Below, in pieces: positions 22,104 to 34,481 of a stretch of 64,000 nt of DNA (positions are counted from its first letter, which is position 1; every line of letters starts with the position of its first letter). The position numbers and the translations under genes were made by a program. The notes beneath the pieces are model-generated. The model was not told where the DNA came from. It ran no database searches and saw nothing but the letters and a program-made list of their open reading frames with translations. Where the stretch lies: positions 496,868 through 560,867 of the forward strand of contig QANY01008960.1 in the NCBI GenBank assembly GCA_003255025.1, in the 5' to 3' direction. The DNA comes from Datisca glomerata. Lineage: Eukaryota; Streptophyta; Magnoliopsida; Cucurbitales; Datiscaceae.

Positions 22104-25089
22104 GGGGTGGCTATGGTATGAAGGTTAGAGAAAAAGAGACTTTTTTTCCCTTTGTTTTTCTATGATTTTCTCGAGAAAGTGATGAGGGAAAGGAGAAGGA
22201 GACAAAGGGTGTTGTACACTTGTGGTGGGTGGAGGATGTGGTAATGTTTTGGGCTTTAAAAGTCTAAAACAAAAACCCTCATTTCCAACCCAAATCACAA
22301 GGATGCGTTTACTTCAAGGAACTTGACTTGACACTTCTTCTTGTGCATCTTTCTTGTCTCTACTGTTTGATGTTCATATTCTTTTTTTTTTTTTTGCTTG
22401 GGATGAAATTGTTTTTATTCTTTTTTCAGTTAAAAAAATCTATTAGTTTTCAGGCATCTCAACTTTAAAATGTTAAAAATTCTCTTTGAAAGCTATTTAT
22501 TACAAAATCATTTTAAGAAATTGGGTTCGTGAATTATACAAAAAAAATGAGAGTTAATTAGTTACATGACGATGATCATAACATGTAACTTAATTGAAAT
22601 ATTACCTGATTTCATTACAAGAATAACTCATTAAAAGATGATAAATAATTTAATAAGAAAACACGCTAAATTTAACATATTATATGTAACAAAGAGCTTA
22701 GCAGCAAAAAATTTAAAGTACAAAACAGTACTCTAAGTGCACATCTTTTTTCACATTTGACCTGTTTTTAATTGAAAAAAAAATATATTTTTTGTTCTTT
22801 TTTTTTCCTTGGACAGAATAGGTTTAGGTTAGGAAAAAATGCTTTTCAGTTTAATATAAATCAAACACTTGGAGGATTAAGAAAAAGACAGATAGAGAGA
22901 AGTTAATGAATCAGCAACAAAATTAAAAGGATGAGAAAGAGAATAGAGATGCCATGTTTTGGACTTTTATTTGGTGCCAAAAGCTTGGATAATGAGCTGC
23001 CAACACAAAAATTGCCAAACATGGTCTTAACTTTCCCACCTCAGTTGCCAATTCATGGAATAAGCATATCCAAGCAACTTTTGATAATAGCAAAAGTGGG
23101 CACTAAAAACATTATCCAAAGGAATTAATTTGCTATATTTGTTTGGGATTTTGGTTCATCTTTTGAACATTTGGATAATCACAGAGTATCTTTCATTTCA
23201 AATAGAATATTTTTTTTCTTTCTTTGTTCTAATTTTTTTCATGAATATGAATATGTCAAGAAATATCCTCTCTTTCCCTTGATTTTACCTAAATTTTCAA
23301 AAGCACTTTTGGTAATTTTCTACCTACTTATGGATTATTATGTTTCTAAATATATCATAGTTTAGAGATAATTTTACCATTTTATTTATGGAAATTCTTT
23401 AATTCTAAATATCACTTTGTGCTATTCAACCACAACTAAAAAAACACAATTCTCTTGAATTTACATGTAACTATTAATTTTTTAAAGTAATTTTAGATCA
23501 ACTAAGTTTTAGATGATCAAATAGTAAGTATCAATCAATCATAATTTGATGTTCTATCATTTGTTAGATTAATTTATAAATTATTAACTAATTAGTATAT
23601 TAGTGATTGACATATCATTTTATTTGGCGTAATCGTTAGTCAATACAAAAGTACTTAATTTTCTAACTTGTTTAGTTCATAATTTCAAATTTGCCCATAA
23701 GATCTCCAAGGATATTATAATTAAGTGTACTAGTTTAATGAAAACCATGAACATTATGCCATTAATCGTATTTGATGAAGATGAAAGCCTTTTCCTTAAT
23801 GTTATCAAATTGCGAACCTTCTTTTCTCTCCTGAGTCGTGACCTATTTCCATAGACTGAATCAGCTTCCCACTAAAATGAATTAAGTAATCAATTAAAAT
23901 TAATTTTGTTTGGGGCCTTTTGAACCTCCCAAAGGGTGTTGATTAGGACTGATCTTTGTTTTATTATACTGATTGTTCATTTCCTTTTGGCGGAGACGTA
24001 GTTATACCTTATCTCCACTATAATCTCAAGCAATGGAATCAATAATCAAGTAAATTAAATTTTAAGTGATATATATAGCATGAGTTAATGTAAAAATTGT
24101 TTCTCCTCCTTAAAGATAATACATAATTAAAACAAGAATACTCAAAAAGACATAGAAAACTAATTCACAAGAAAGAAAATATTGAGTCTAATAATAACAA
24201 TACTGCAAGTTTTTCACAAAAACTTTAAAAATTCAACAAAATGGAAGGAAAATAAGAAGTTACATGATCTTAAAAAAATTAAAAATATTAAAATTGAAAT
24301 AAACGATTGTAACACAGAAATAACTAAACTTTTTAAAAATAGAGAATTAAATTAAAATTCGTGAATCAAGTGAGTTAAGAGAACCTAGTAGATTCTCAAT
24401 TTCTGATAATGAGATTGAAGAACATATTATCAACAATCAAAATTATGATAATTTCATCCAAATACTTAATTACATCAAAATCAAGAAGTGATACATAATG
24501 ATCAAAATAATTATTTAAGATTTTGATTTCACAACAATGACTCTTGTTGATTAGGGAGCATATTTGAATTGTATGCATGAAAAACTAGTTTCAACCAAGT
24601 ATTTCATGAAGACAAAAGTTTTTTTGTCTTCTACCAATGATAGTCGTATGCATATCAATTATAAAATACTCAAAGTTCATATTTACTAAGACAATATATG
24701 TATTAAAATATTGTTTGCTTTAGTAACAAATATGATTGATAAAATAAATTTGGATTTACCATTTTTCTCAAATTTGTGTAAGTTTTGAATCTTACATTCT
24801 TAATACAGTTTTACTCTTTTTCTTGCACTTCTAATATCCAGTCTTAACTATACACAATTTCACATTTTTGAGTATTAGAGCCAAACCTAATAGGGTGTTT
24901 ACCATTTACTTTAATTTATCTGCATAATTATTGTTCTTCACCGCCTTTATGGCTGGTTATTACGTTTATTGTTGCTTAATTGCGTACCCGAATAATTGCT
25001 TATATTTAATCTCACTCTCCGCCCAAGTGGCAGGTTATTTTTATGCTTGATTATTTCTCTGTAATATTTGTTTATCTAATCTGTAAATC
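22104..25089. other. PLATZ upstream region and AT-rich intergenic DNA
   Basis: No gene is recognised on either strand. A T-run lies at 22382-22395. Short open frames at 22931-23128, 23171-23365 and 24578-24396 have AT-driven composition and no recognisable domain. Confidence 0.5.
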
Positions 25090-26520
25090 TGTTATATTAG
25101 AGGCTGACGTATCAGATTCAATTTAGTTAGCTTTAGGTATCTTAGTAAGACCTTTTAGAGACGTAAATCCTGAGGATATGGTGATTGTAGAGGCAGGTTG
25201 GAGAAGAGCGAACTTGATAGTAGGTTGTAGAAGTCACAACAAATTAGTAACAAAAATACAGTATGAAATTTTCGATCATAAGAATAATTTAGTTATTTTG
25301 AGTCATGAGTAGATTATTTAGAAGTAATTCTTCTAGTAGCAATATGTCTACAATAACCTTAATTCCAGACATAATAAATGAAAAACATTTAGAATAACTT
25401 ATAGATGATCAAGTAGATCATAGGGTATGAGATATACCCAAAATTCTTAATAAAAATATTTACAAATCAACATGGTTTGTTACTTCCTTAAAGCCTCAAC
25501 ATCATGTAAAAATAATTGAAAAAATATATGGTCTTGGGAAAGAGCATGAAACTTATCAATCACTTTCTTTTAATAAAATTAAACACTCAATTGAAGATGT
25601 CGATTACATCCAACAGTACATGTATGGTACTGTTAAAATTAATTTCCAATCTGCTAGTTCTAATTCTCAAATTATGGAGTATAGCCAGTCTAGTATCCCT
25701 ATGAATTCATTTTCTAGATCATCTGTTAATAATGATCAAGTTTTTAGAATTCAACAATTAGAACAAGAATTAAAAATATAAAAATAAAAAATTTATGGGT
25801 TAAAAGCGTAGCCACAAATTCTCAAGTAAATTAGCCAGTCTTTGGTAGTAAGTTTGAACAATCTGATGAAACTGAAGTACCCACTAAATCATATTTCCAA
25901 GGAACCATTCTTGTTAATCCACAACTTTTAGTCCTGAATTTAGGAACCTTGAGTCAAGAATACAAACCATATTGGGAAGGTCTAACCTAATTCAATAATG
26001 ACCCAGCTAATCTCAATAGACGTAATAAGTTTAGATATTCATATAATATGGATCAAAGAACAATTATAATTGTTGATTAGAAGACATTCATGCAAGAATT
26101 TAGAGTTGACATGTTCTTCCTTGATTATATCGAGGATATTTATGAGAAAAATATTAATATAATTTTCAAATCTAAATGGGTCAAGAAAGACTCAAGTGTA
26201 GTGTCTGCCAGTCATCTACCATCCGAAAAGATTATGATTAACTATAAAAATTCTTTAATCACCGCTTTTCTTTTTAAAATTTCAAATGAAGAAAAACCAA
26301 ATAAAAAAATAGTTGAACCACTCAATTACACCAATTAAAGTCTAATTAAAATAAGTAAACAATTAGATAAAATTAAAAATAAGGTTGATGATCTTCATGA
26401 TCCTAAACCTAATGAATCACTGAAAGAAAAATCCGTAGTAAATCTTTCAAACAAAACCACTTTGAATATTATTTTTCTTAATAAACAGATTGATAAAATA
26501 CTTCAAGTTTGAAGAAATAA
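25090..26520 (+). pseudogene. Endogenous pararetrovirus-like (Caulimoviridae) remnant, probable movement/capsid region
   Basis: A plus-strand reading, broken by several in-frame stops and at least one frame change, keeps a long stretch of coding character in AT-rich DNA. One part (about 25165-25320), with a GWRRANLIVG-like block, resembles caulimovirid movement proteins. Downstream open pieces at 25516-25704 and 26090-26338 fit the same polyprotein order but are not individually diagnostic. No reverse transcriptase or protease part is visible here, so this is a partial, non-functional integration. Assignment rests on resemblance by eye; an unusual retroelement gag/ORF is the alternative. Confidence 0.45.
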
Positions 26521-26544
26521 TCTAATGAGGGGTGATTACTCATT

Positions 26545-26720
26545 CTAAAAGCGATGATCACCTGATCCAGAAGTGATTATCTCCCGTTCCAGAAGAGATA
26601 GTCCCCTGTTTCGGAAGCGATGATCATCTGATCCAGAAGTGATTGTCCCCCGTTCTAGAAGAGATAGTCTCATGTTTCGGAAGTGAAGGTTCCCTGCTTC
26701 AGCATTCTTCGCCGTTCTGA
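26545..26720 (+). repeat. Short tandem repeat, about 73-bp unit of about 24-bp subunits
   Basis: GATCATCTGATCCAGAAGTG and GATCACCTGATCCAGAAGTG are spaced about 73 bp apart, with the phrases CCCGTTCCAGAAGAGATAGT and TGTTTCGGAAGYGA repeating between them. Each unit is built from three related modules ending in AGAAG or GGAAG. It lies just downstream of the pararetrovirus-like remnant. Confidence 0.7.
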
Positions 26721-26817
26721 CAAGGTCTCCCGCTTTAACGTTCTTTTTGTAAAAGTGTTTTGTGTGGTTTTTTTTTCTCTGTTCACTAAGAGCACCAATA
26801 AAACAGAATTACCTTGG

Positions 26818-27090
26818 TCAACAGAGGGGGCTTAAGGGACTTAAGAAATTATTGATAAAATCAAGCATTTTGCTTTTATGAACACTCTTGTTTGGAAGGG
26901 AGAAAATAGAATAATTTCCCCAAACGTACCTAATGAGCTGGCAATAAAATAAAGCATGGATCCTCGTGTCACATTTCTCATAAAAATTACAAGTACTCTC
27001 CTTGCAAATTTTCCTTCTCGCAAGATTAACACGAGTAGAAATGAGATCGTACAAAGCTCTCCATATGAACATTTAAATCTTATTTGGCAG
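26818..27090 (-). pseudogene. LINE zinc-binding RT-associated domain (zf-RVT) fragment
   Basis: The minus-strand segment reads FIWRALYDLISTRVNLARRK, then paired Cys, then HALFYC and VWG. This order is typical of the zinc-binding domain at the C-terminal end of plant L1 reverse transcriptases. It is isolated, with no RT upstream in this window (higher coordinates), so it is a fragment left by rearrangement. It is opposite in strand to the LINE at 8139-10055. Confidence 0.72.
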
Positions 27091-28240
27091 GATCACATTC
27101 CCTAATTTCTTTCACCGGCGAGCCATAGAGTTTATCTCCGAGAAACTGCCTTTAATATATGTAGAAATTTTTTTTTTTCATTTTTTTTGTTTTTAGTACC
27201 TAAATCGGTCTAGTCCATGACGGGGTAGGACTGACTTTGTTAGGCCAGTTCAGTCCCCTCGTGCGAGCTGTCAGCCTTGGCACACATCAAATTGGCTCCT
27301 ATTTTCCATTCATAGATCAGAGTAATCTTACACCGATTTGGAGCTGAATAACTCACGTCTAAAAGAAGGATGATTGAGTCGGTTCAACGTTACTATATAA
27401 CAATAATTCTACAGCTGAATAACTCACGTCTGCCACTTTCTTCTACTTTGTTTATGTTAATAAATAACAATAAATTAAAATAAGATAACTTGGATTCATA
27501 AATTTAAAGTTTTGTTCATACGTATCAACCGGTATTGTCATTAGCGATAGCAATTAGCAACCATATGTACAAAATCATGTTCATAATTCAATCCCAAATT
27601 CCCACTTGATATTCATTTCTTCATATTTTAAAACAGTTTGCTCTACACGAAACAAGATTTAAAGTATGCCTGATAAAGCAAAATCAACTTAGAAAAAACA
27701 AAATAAACAAACAAACTTGTAAATAGTCTTTTTCTCTCTCAAATAAAAAAAGTCTCTCACACGATAACGGAAAATTTTACAGTACAAAACATTTACCGTA
27801 TATGGTTTTGTCATGTGAATCAAGATTCTCATTAAAGAATCTATTTAATCTGAACCCTCCATAGTAAGAATTGATGACCCAAATTTATCTTAAGAAAATG
27901 ATAAAAAATAAAAAATAGAAATAAAAAGAAATATTTTGTTATCTCAACTCTTATGTTAAAATGATCATACCATCCATATTATCATGAACGATTAGAACCT
28001 AACAAACAGATCCCTTCATACTAGGATCATCAAGATGAAGGAATGTTTTTCCTCCCTATATACATGTGAACATAAATAATCATATAATATACATAGATAC
28101 GAATTTCTGTGTCTACATGTCACAAAACACATATCTTATAACATATACGTACTGTACCGTAGAATCGTCCCACTAATAACAACCACTCACTTTCCATTCC
28201 GAAAAACTACCTTTAAATCGCTTCCCCTTTCAACAATCCC
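27091..28240. other. AT-rich spacer upstream of the GGCT-like gene
   Basis: No coding sequence is recognised. The phrase GCTGAATAACTCACGTCT occurs twice (about 27342 and 27412), a small duplication. The last part should hold the promoter of the 28348 gene. Confidence 0.45.
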
Positions 28241-28347
28241 ATTTTCCTCTCTCTCTCTAAACTTTCTCTCTCTAGGCAAACCAAAAAACAGCAAAAAAAA
28301 TAAAAGAATTATTGGGTTCAGTTTCCAACGGGAAGAGAGAGAAAGAA

Positions 28348-28911
28348 ATGGTTGCAGAAGGAGAACGTACAACCCTGATCTTCACGTACGGTACTTTGAA
28401 ACGTGGATTTTGGAATCACACCTTAATGCAGGACCTGATGCGAACCGGCGACGCCGTATTCTTAGGCACCTACCGAACCGCTGAGAGTTACCCCCTTGTC
28501 TGCGGCCCCTACCGGGTCCCCTTCCTCCTCAACCTCCCCGGATCCGGCCAGCGGGTCACAGGCGAGTTGTACGCCGTTTCTACTAGGGGACTCGCTCGGA
28601 CGGACGAGTTGGAGGGCACGAGTCGGGGCCACTACGAGAGACTGCCGATCGGAGTTGTTGAAGAAGGCGAGGATGCAATTGAGAAGGAGAAGGAAGGATT
28701 GGTAACGTGCGCAGAGGCGTATTATGCGCACAGAAGCTATGCGACTGAGATGTGGAGGAAAGAGGGGAAGAAGAAGGGAGGGGCGGTGAGCTGCTATTCC
28801 GAGAAAGAAGCGAAGGGATATGTGAAACGCAAAGATAGGCCTCCGAATCTGTCGTTTTTGGATCATATTCGACTGTTTCTTTCCTCATCTGTTGATCGAA
28901 AGGATGAATAG
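28348..28911 (+). CDS. AIG2/GGCT-type gamma-glutamylcyclotransferase-like protein
   Basis: The 187-aa intronless ORF has the GGCT fold signature FTYGTLKRG (residues 12-20), which forms the gamma-glutamyl-binding loop. It also has the conserved [17 protein letters not shown] strand and the D-E-L-E-G turn (86-90), whose Glu89 is the likely general acid/base. [16 protein letters not shown] and a Lys-rich linker complete a profile typical of plant AIG2-like putative cyclotransferases, which are thought to act on gamma-glutamyl peptides in glutathione turnover in the cytosol. The frame is open upstream to 28312, but only through a TTG codon; the first ATG is 28348 and gives the expected N-terminus. 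A CT-rich leader (28240-28275) precedes it. Third-position GC is high, unlike the AT-rich flanks. An antisense open frame (28866-28462) is its shadow. Enzymatic activity is inferred from family only. Confidence 0.93.
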   Translation: MVAEGERTTLIFTYGTLKRGFWNHTLMQDLMRTGDAVFLGTYRTAESYPLVCGPYRVPFLLNLPGSGQRVTGELYAVSTRGLARTDELEGTSRGHYERLPIGVVEEGEDAIEKEKEGLVTCAEAYYAHRSYATEMWRKEGKKKGGAVSCYSEKEAKGYVKRKDRPPNLSFLDHIRLFLSSSVDRKDE

Positions 28912-29889
28912 TTATTTTTAATATCGTTCTTGGTTTTGTTTAGAGATGTGATCTGTTTGTGTATTCCTGTTCGTTAGAATGAATGTTTATGGGTAATTTC
29001 AGTTCAGATGAACATATATTGAGTTGTGTGATCTGTTTCAGAAATAATTTTAGGAGTTCTCTTTTCCCTTTTTGATTTGAGGATTAAAGTTTGTTTGGAT
29101 GTCAAGAAGATGCTTAAAGCCTTGGAACTGCTCCCTGGGATTAATAGAGTGAAGGGCCGGCTTGATACCTAGGCAGATTAGGCCTTTCCCTAGGGCCCAA
29201 GTAAAATAAGGGCCTTTTTTTTACTTTTGCTATATATATATATATATATATATATATTTAAATAAACAAAAAAGGTTTTAGTTATTATTTCAGTTCAATT
29301 TCTATTACACTTTGTTTTTTGACTTTCTATTTTTGTTACAATCTCATTGTGATAATTTATATTATATAAAATATGGCTTATTTGCACATGTTATCAATCA
29401 TAAAATGTATTTAGTTGAATTATAAATCTGGACATGATGTTTTCTTAAGGTAAAACAAAGTGAAATGCGCATATTATAAATCATTAAATTTATAATGTAT
29501 CATGAATTAGAATAGCATTTGATGGAAAAAAAATAAGAAAGATTAATTTAAAATGAATTCAAGTATTTTTCTTTTGTTAGGTTGATTTATTTTTGGAATC
29601 AAATTTAAAATCCTACTTCCTATAAATTAAAATTAGAATGGTCTATCAGGAATTATAATATGTAATTAGATTTGCATGTTTATTAACCCTCAGGAATAAG
29701 AATAAGATATTTGGAATAATATTAATTGTTTGTGGTTATTAGCAAGAAATTAGACGCAAACTCATTATTAAAATATCATTTCAATTTTCTGTATTGAACT
29801 ATTTTTACTATTTAGATTTTAGCTATAATGACATATATTGTTTATAATTCATGAATATTCATATATTAAATAATAATATATAATTTTTA

Positions 29890-29932
<43 letters not shown>

Positions 29933-30747
29933 TATACATATTTTATTCATAATCTTATAAATTTAATAAATAATAATTAAATTTTATATTTCCCGTTTGA
30001 CAACTAATATATCTTCAATAAAATAATTACATAAAATAAAGAAGTGAGAATGAGGGCATATTTGAGCTTTCGTGAATCCCTTTCCACCATTTTTTATAGA
30101 AGAAACTGGAAACGAAACGAAATTGAGGCTGACTGGCATATTATATTTTATTCAAGAAATTGGATGATGTTTAATAGCATTTATGAAGAAGTTTAGGGAA
30201 AAGTGTGTTTTTAATAATATGTTTTGTTGCACCAACATGGATAGAACACATGCTTTGTACTGCTTGTCTTAATCATATGCACACTAAATAAACAAGGAAC
30301 TCAATAGATAAGTGACACCAATGAAGTGTTTACTTTGCCAACCAAATAGCCTTGAATGCCTAAAGTTTTGTGTGAATTTAAGTATAATACCTCTCAAAAT
30401 GGTGGGGAGGGTATTTATATGGGAAATGACCTTGGCAAAAACTGTTTAAAGATGTTTTGAGAATATTCTTTTATGTTGTGATTGATAGGGGTGGCATATA
30501 ATGCACTTACTTCACGACTTTAACATAAATGATGTGACATTGACATGGAGGCTGAAGCAACGTGGATAACCTAACCTAATGCAATAAAGTTGGTGTTCTA
30601 AAACTATGAACCAATCTCACACTAAATGAATCGTTAAACTGGATGGTTACCTATGAACTTCAAGTCAGTAAAAGCCTAGAGGTCTTAACCTACCGTACTT
30701 GCCCAACATGGTAAGCTCTATTATTATTTGAGTGGCCCCTGACATGT
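28912..30747. other. Intergenic DNA with a hAT-like terminus and TA microsatellites
   Basis: 29150-29220 (GGGCCGGCTTGATACCTAGG, then TTAGGCC and CCTAGGGCCC) resembles the terminal region of plant hAT-type transposons, but I find no matching opposite terminus. TA microsatellites lie at about 29231-29257 and 29892-29929. No coding sequence is recognised. Confidence 0.4.
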
Positions 30748-30889
30748 GCAGCTCATCTAAAAGCTATCAGGAAACACCCACAATTATATACTTATATATA
30801 TATACTACTAAGGTGTTTGCAGCTCATCTAAAAGCTATCAGAAAACACCCACAATTATATACTTATATATATATACTACTAAGGTGTTT
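30748..30889 (+). repeat. Nearly perfect 71-bp tandem duplication
   Basis: The unit starting GCAGCTCATCTAAAAGCTAT at 30748 is repeated at 30819 with one substitution (CAGGAAAC versus CAGAAAAC). The near identity implies a recent event. Confidence 0.93.
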
Positions 30890-31360
30890 GTTATTTTAGG
30901 GGTTTTTTCGGGTGATGTGTGATTTGATTGACCTAGTATATGACAAGTAAGTCTGAGAACGTGATAAATGTGTGACTGATGTGAAGGACAAACACCTTAG
31001 GACGACCGTCAGACGGTGACAAATGTCTTTATTACACAAAAATTTTGGTGACAATTCTTGGGGAAGAATATTATCTGGTATTTGATCTCAAGAGACGTGA
31101 GAATTGAGGATCTCCAAAATAATATTGAGGACCCTTTATATAGATGGGGTCCAATGGGGATCACAGATATGTCATTAGTAATGACATAAAAATCATGTGA
31201 TGACCACGCCTAAAATGTGATCACGCTCTTAAAATGATGTCACGTTCATAACACGTGACAAATTTCATGCTCACAACTAGTCGTGCCTTCGCGACATAGA
31301 GTAGCCGGATAACAACCTCACAGACGTTAGACTTATATTGCACAACGGACCTCGAAGGAC
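30890..31360. other. Unassigned, possibly LTR-derived
   Basis: No ORF is seen. TTTATATAGATGGGG near 31135 resembles a retroelement TATA region. It leads into the GC-rich minisatellite. Confidence 0.3.
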
Positions 31361-31640
31361 CCTACCCGTTGGTGTGTCTAACAGGCCAACCCGCCGTCGA
31401 GCCTCCCCGGCAGTGGGCCATGTAGGCCACCTACCGTTAGGCCTCCCCGGCGGTGGGTCCATGGCACTAAACCTGCTGCCAGGCCTCCCCAGTGGCTGGC
31501 TATGTAAGCCACCCGCCATCGAGCCTCCCCGACGGTGGGCCATGTAGCCCACTCATTGCGGGCCATCCCCGATGGAGGGTCCATGTAGACCACCCGCCGC
31601 CTGGCCTCCCCGACGGCGAGTATACTACATCGCTCAAGTT
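31361..31640 (+). repeat. GC-rich minisatellite, about 40-41 bp unit, about 6 copies
   Basis: GCCTCCCCGG and close variants occur at about 31401, 31441, 31482, 31523, 31562 and 31603. Each is followed by a GGTGGGCCATGTAGGCCACC-like block. Overlapping open frames on both strands (31277-31731) arise from the repeat and its lack of AT-rich stops, so I do not call a gene. It stands out sharply from its AT-rich surroundings. Confidence 0.87.
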
Positions 31641-34481
31641 TGGACTTCTCGAAGGCAGCACAACGAGGGGTTCCCTGAAGGAGGCGCATTGCGCCTTTGA
31701 ACATTTATTTATGAGAATGGGGCACGTCTAAGGTGGCTAAGGAGATCATACCTTTCAAGAAGATTTTCCTCTCTCGGTACAGCGTATCCTTATCCTAATC
31801 TTACAAGACCACGACCCCCAGATTATTCTCAAGCAAGGAGATACCTTCGAACATTTGTCACTAAATTCGAAGACAGGCTATGACACTTTAACATACAACT
31901 TTATATGATGAGATCACTACTTTTATAAGTCTAGGGGCGTCTCTTACAAACATATCATGTATAATTCATCATCATGCCACATGCCGTCATGTGGGCCTTT
32001 CTTTGAATGCCACATGTTCATTTTAACACGTCACTTTCAATGATGTGGCTCACTATTTACAGAATGATGACTAATATCTTATGTTCCATAAAAAGTATCG
32101 GGACAATATAGTTGCAAAAGTTATTAAATCATTCGACTCTTAAAAATATGGTTATAAACTATTGGTAACCGTATATGTCTCCTCTAAGCTCAAACATCAT
32201 TTTCCTTAATTTTACCACAAAAAACACTCTCTAATTAAAGTTTGCTTACGCAAGTACACAAAAAGAAAAATATTTTTAAGACTGTCTTTTGATCTTGAAA
32301 CATAGGGAGAAAGGAAAAATATGTAAGAAATTGTGATATCATTATTGTTTCTATGAATATGCAGATGAAAGAAGTGATAAACTGATCAATTTATTTTATT
32401 ATTTCCTTATCATTTTATTCAAAAATAACCTAACATAGCCTTAATCGACAAAATAAGCATAACTAAAGTTTTTTCTAAGATGATAACATTAAAAATAAAG
32501 TAACTCTGATCATAGATCAATTCTATTCGTCTATAAACTACGAAAGAATTGACATAATTGATTAAGTCATCACATATAATCTATAGTCTGAGGGTTTAAG
32601 TCATATTTTTTTTAATTCTCATATATTTTTTTGTTACTTTAAAAAAATAGAAAGAATTGTAAAGTGTTTTTGACCTAACAAGAGTAATTAAAGATAATAA
32701 AATTATCAAAGACTAATGGCACTTGTGCCTTTTGGCCCCCTTCAATAAGGCAATGAGTGGACTTTTCATTTTTTTCAAAATAAAAGGTAGACTTTTCATC
32801 AATAAACAAAAGCTTCTCATAGAAATACAAATATTCAGTACCTTTGGTGATTCATCACCACATAAATTCCACAACTTCTAGTTCTAAGTCAATAAATTGG
32901 ATTAATTAAATCCCAATGATTAAAATAAGAGCCTGTTTTAGTCTAATTTAGTGGCCAAACCTCTAATGCAAAGGCAAGTATATGTAATCCACTTTAAACC
33001 ATTACTTTTATTTATTTATTAAAATTAAACTCATATCCAATTTAATATATAAATCAGATTCTGTCAAAAGATGTAATTTTCAAACAGATTTTGCTTTATA
33101 TTTTTTATAATATAACATAAAATTTTCTCATTGTTTAATCATATTCAAATATTACATCAAAGCAAATGATCAAGAGCTTTATTTAACCATCTTCTCTTCC
33201 CTTTCACACTATTTTTAAACCTTTTGATTATAGATGAAAAGTCATATCAGACAAATTGTAAGCCTTGAATTTCAGCAGCACCAGCAAATCCAAACCACAA
33301 ATTCGATGGTGAATATACAACTGAAAATGCAATTTGCAGGTATAAATCTTAAGTTCATTGAAAAAACATGGAATCACCGTATTATTATTAGCAATTTATA
33401 AGATACAACAGTACTGTAACTTTACAAATTTGGATAGACAGTATTCACCTGCCGATAATGTAGCATACAACGTATACAACCGTGTCGAGCAAGCAGGCAA
33501 AATTTTTCCAAAGGAATTAGTGAAAGCAACATGGATGCAAAGGCTTAACCTATTCGTCTGTGCACTCATTAGTATCCACCAATTGGTGTGTCCTGCAACA
33601 AACATACATATTACTAATTAACTGGACGAGTTCTAATAATGAAGTCGCAGATTCTATTCCTGGAAGAACTGAAAAGGTCAGAAAATTTAATACTCATATT
33701 TGTCTATTTATTCTGATGATATAAAGCAAAAGTTACCAAGTGAACAATTTTTGGATGATTTCTTTGATGGAATGGGACAGTTTTAAGTCAGGATGTTAAG
33801 ATTGAATCATGATTCAGAAAGCACTAGATGTGATAAAATCTTAAGCTTGAAAAATAATGTCACATTTTTATATGGAAAATCGACTTAGAGGAAACAGAAC
33901 AAGATGTTAGCAGATCTTGTATTCGAACTCTTGGAAATCTGACTGACCATCACATTACACATTTCCCTTCGAAGCTTCATTATGTGCATGACTCTCATTA
34001 CTGTTGTAGAAATACCAGAGTGATATGATATCCCTCCGTACAACAGTAACAGTAAGATTCAAAATGATTCCACATCATTTTGGATGTGAAATTGTGCCCA
34101 GTTTGACATGGCAGCATGGCAGTTCCCATAAGGACAAATAGACAAATTAAAGATTTTCCTCGCAACAAGAAAACTTCTATGCTTTCTTTGCTCGTAGTCC
34201 TAATGGGAAAGAAAACAAGAGTCTTGAGTTGCTGCAAGCCAATCATAACTCTCATCTTGATCTAATTTTAAAGAACATCTCTAGTTGTTTTGTTTCAATA
34301 ACAGTATGGAAACCAACCCAACACCGCTCTAGTGAAACCAATTAAAATGAGAACTGCAAACTTCCTAATCGCGCAACCATTTTCAAGTGATAAATAGTAA
34401 AAAGACAGACGAAGATACACAACTTTCAATCATCAAGTAAATACGCCATCTTAAAAAAACCCTTTTCACCATTTACTTAAA
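31641..34481. other. Intergenic DNA and 3' flank of the J-domain gene
   Basis: 31641-33200 is AT-rich with no recognised coding sequence. 33240-34481 is somewhat less AT-rich, lies downstream of the minus-strand J-domain stop and may hold its 3' UTR. Open frames at 33358-33621 and 34255-33998 show no recognisable domain. Confidence 0.45.

Noticed and set aside
28312..28347. A start for the GGCT-like protein 12 codons upstream
   Set aside because: The codon at 28312 is TTG; the first in-frame ATG is 28348 and gives the usual family N-terminus.
28462..28888. Long antisense open frames of 134 and 101 codons over the GGCT-like gene
   Set aside because: They are the minus-strand shadow of a GC-rich real coding region; composition is low-complexity (Ser/Leu/Pro) and no domain is visible.
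29150..30130. Complete hAT transposon
   Set aside because: Only one terminus-like segment (29150-29220) is seen; no opposite terminus, transposase or 8-bp target duplication could be found.
31277..31731. Several overlapping open frames on both strands suggesting a Pro/Arg-rich protein gene
   Set aside because: They follow a 40-41 bp GC-rich tandem repeat and exist in several frames and both strands; no start context or domain supports a gene.
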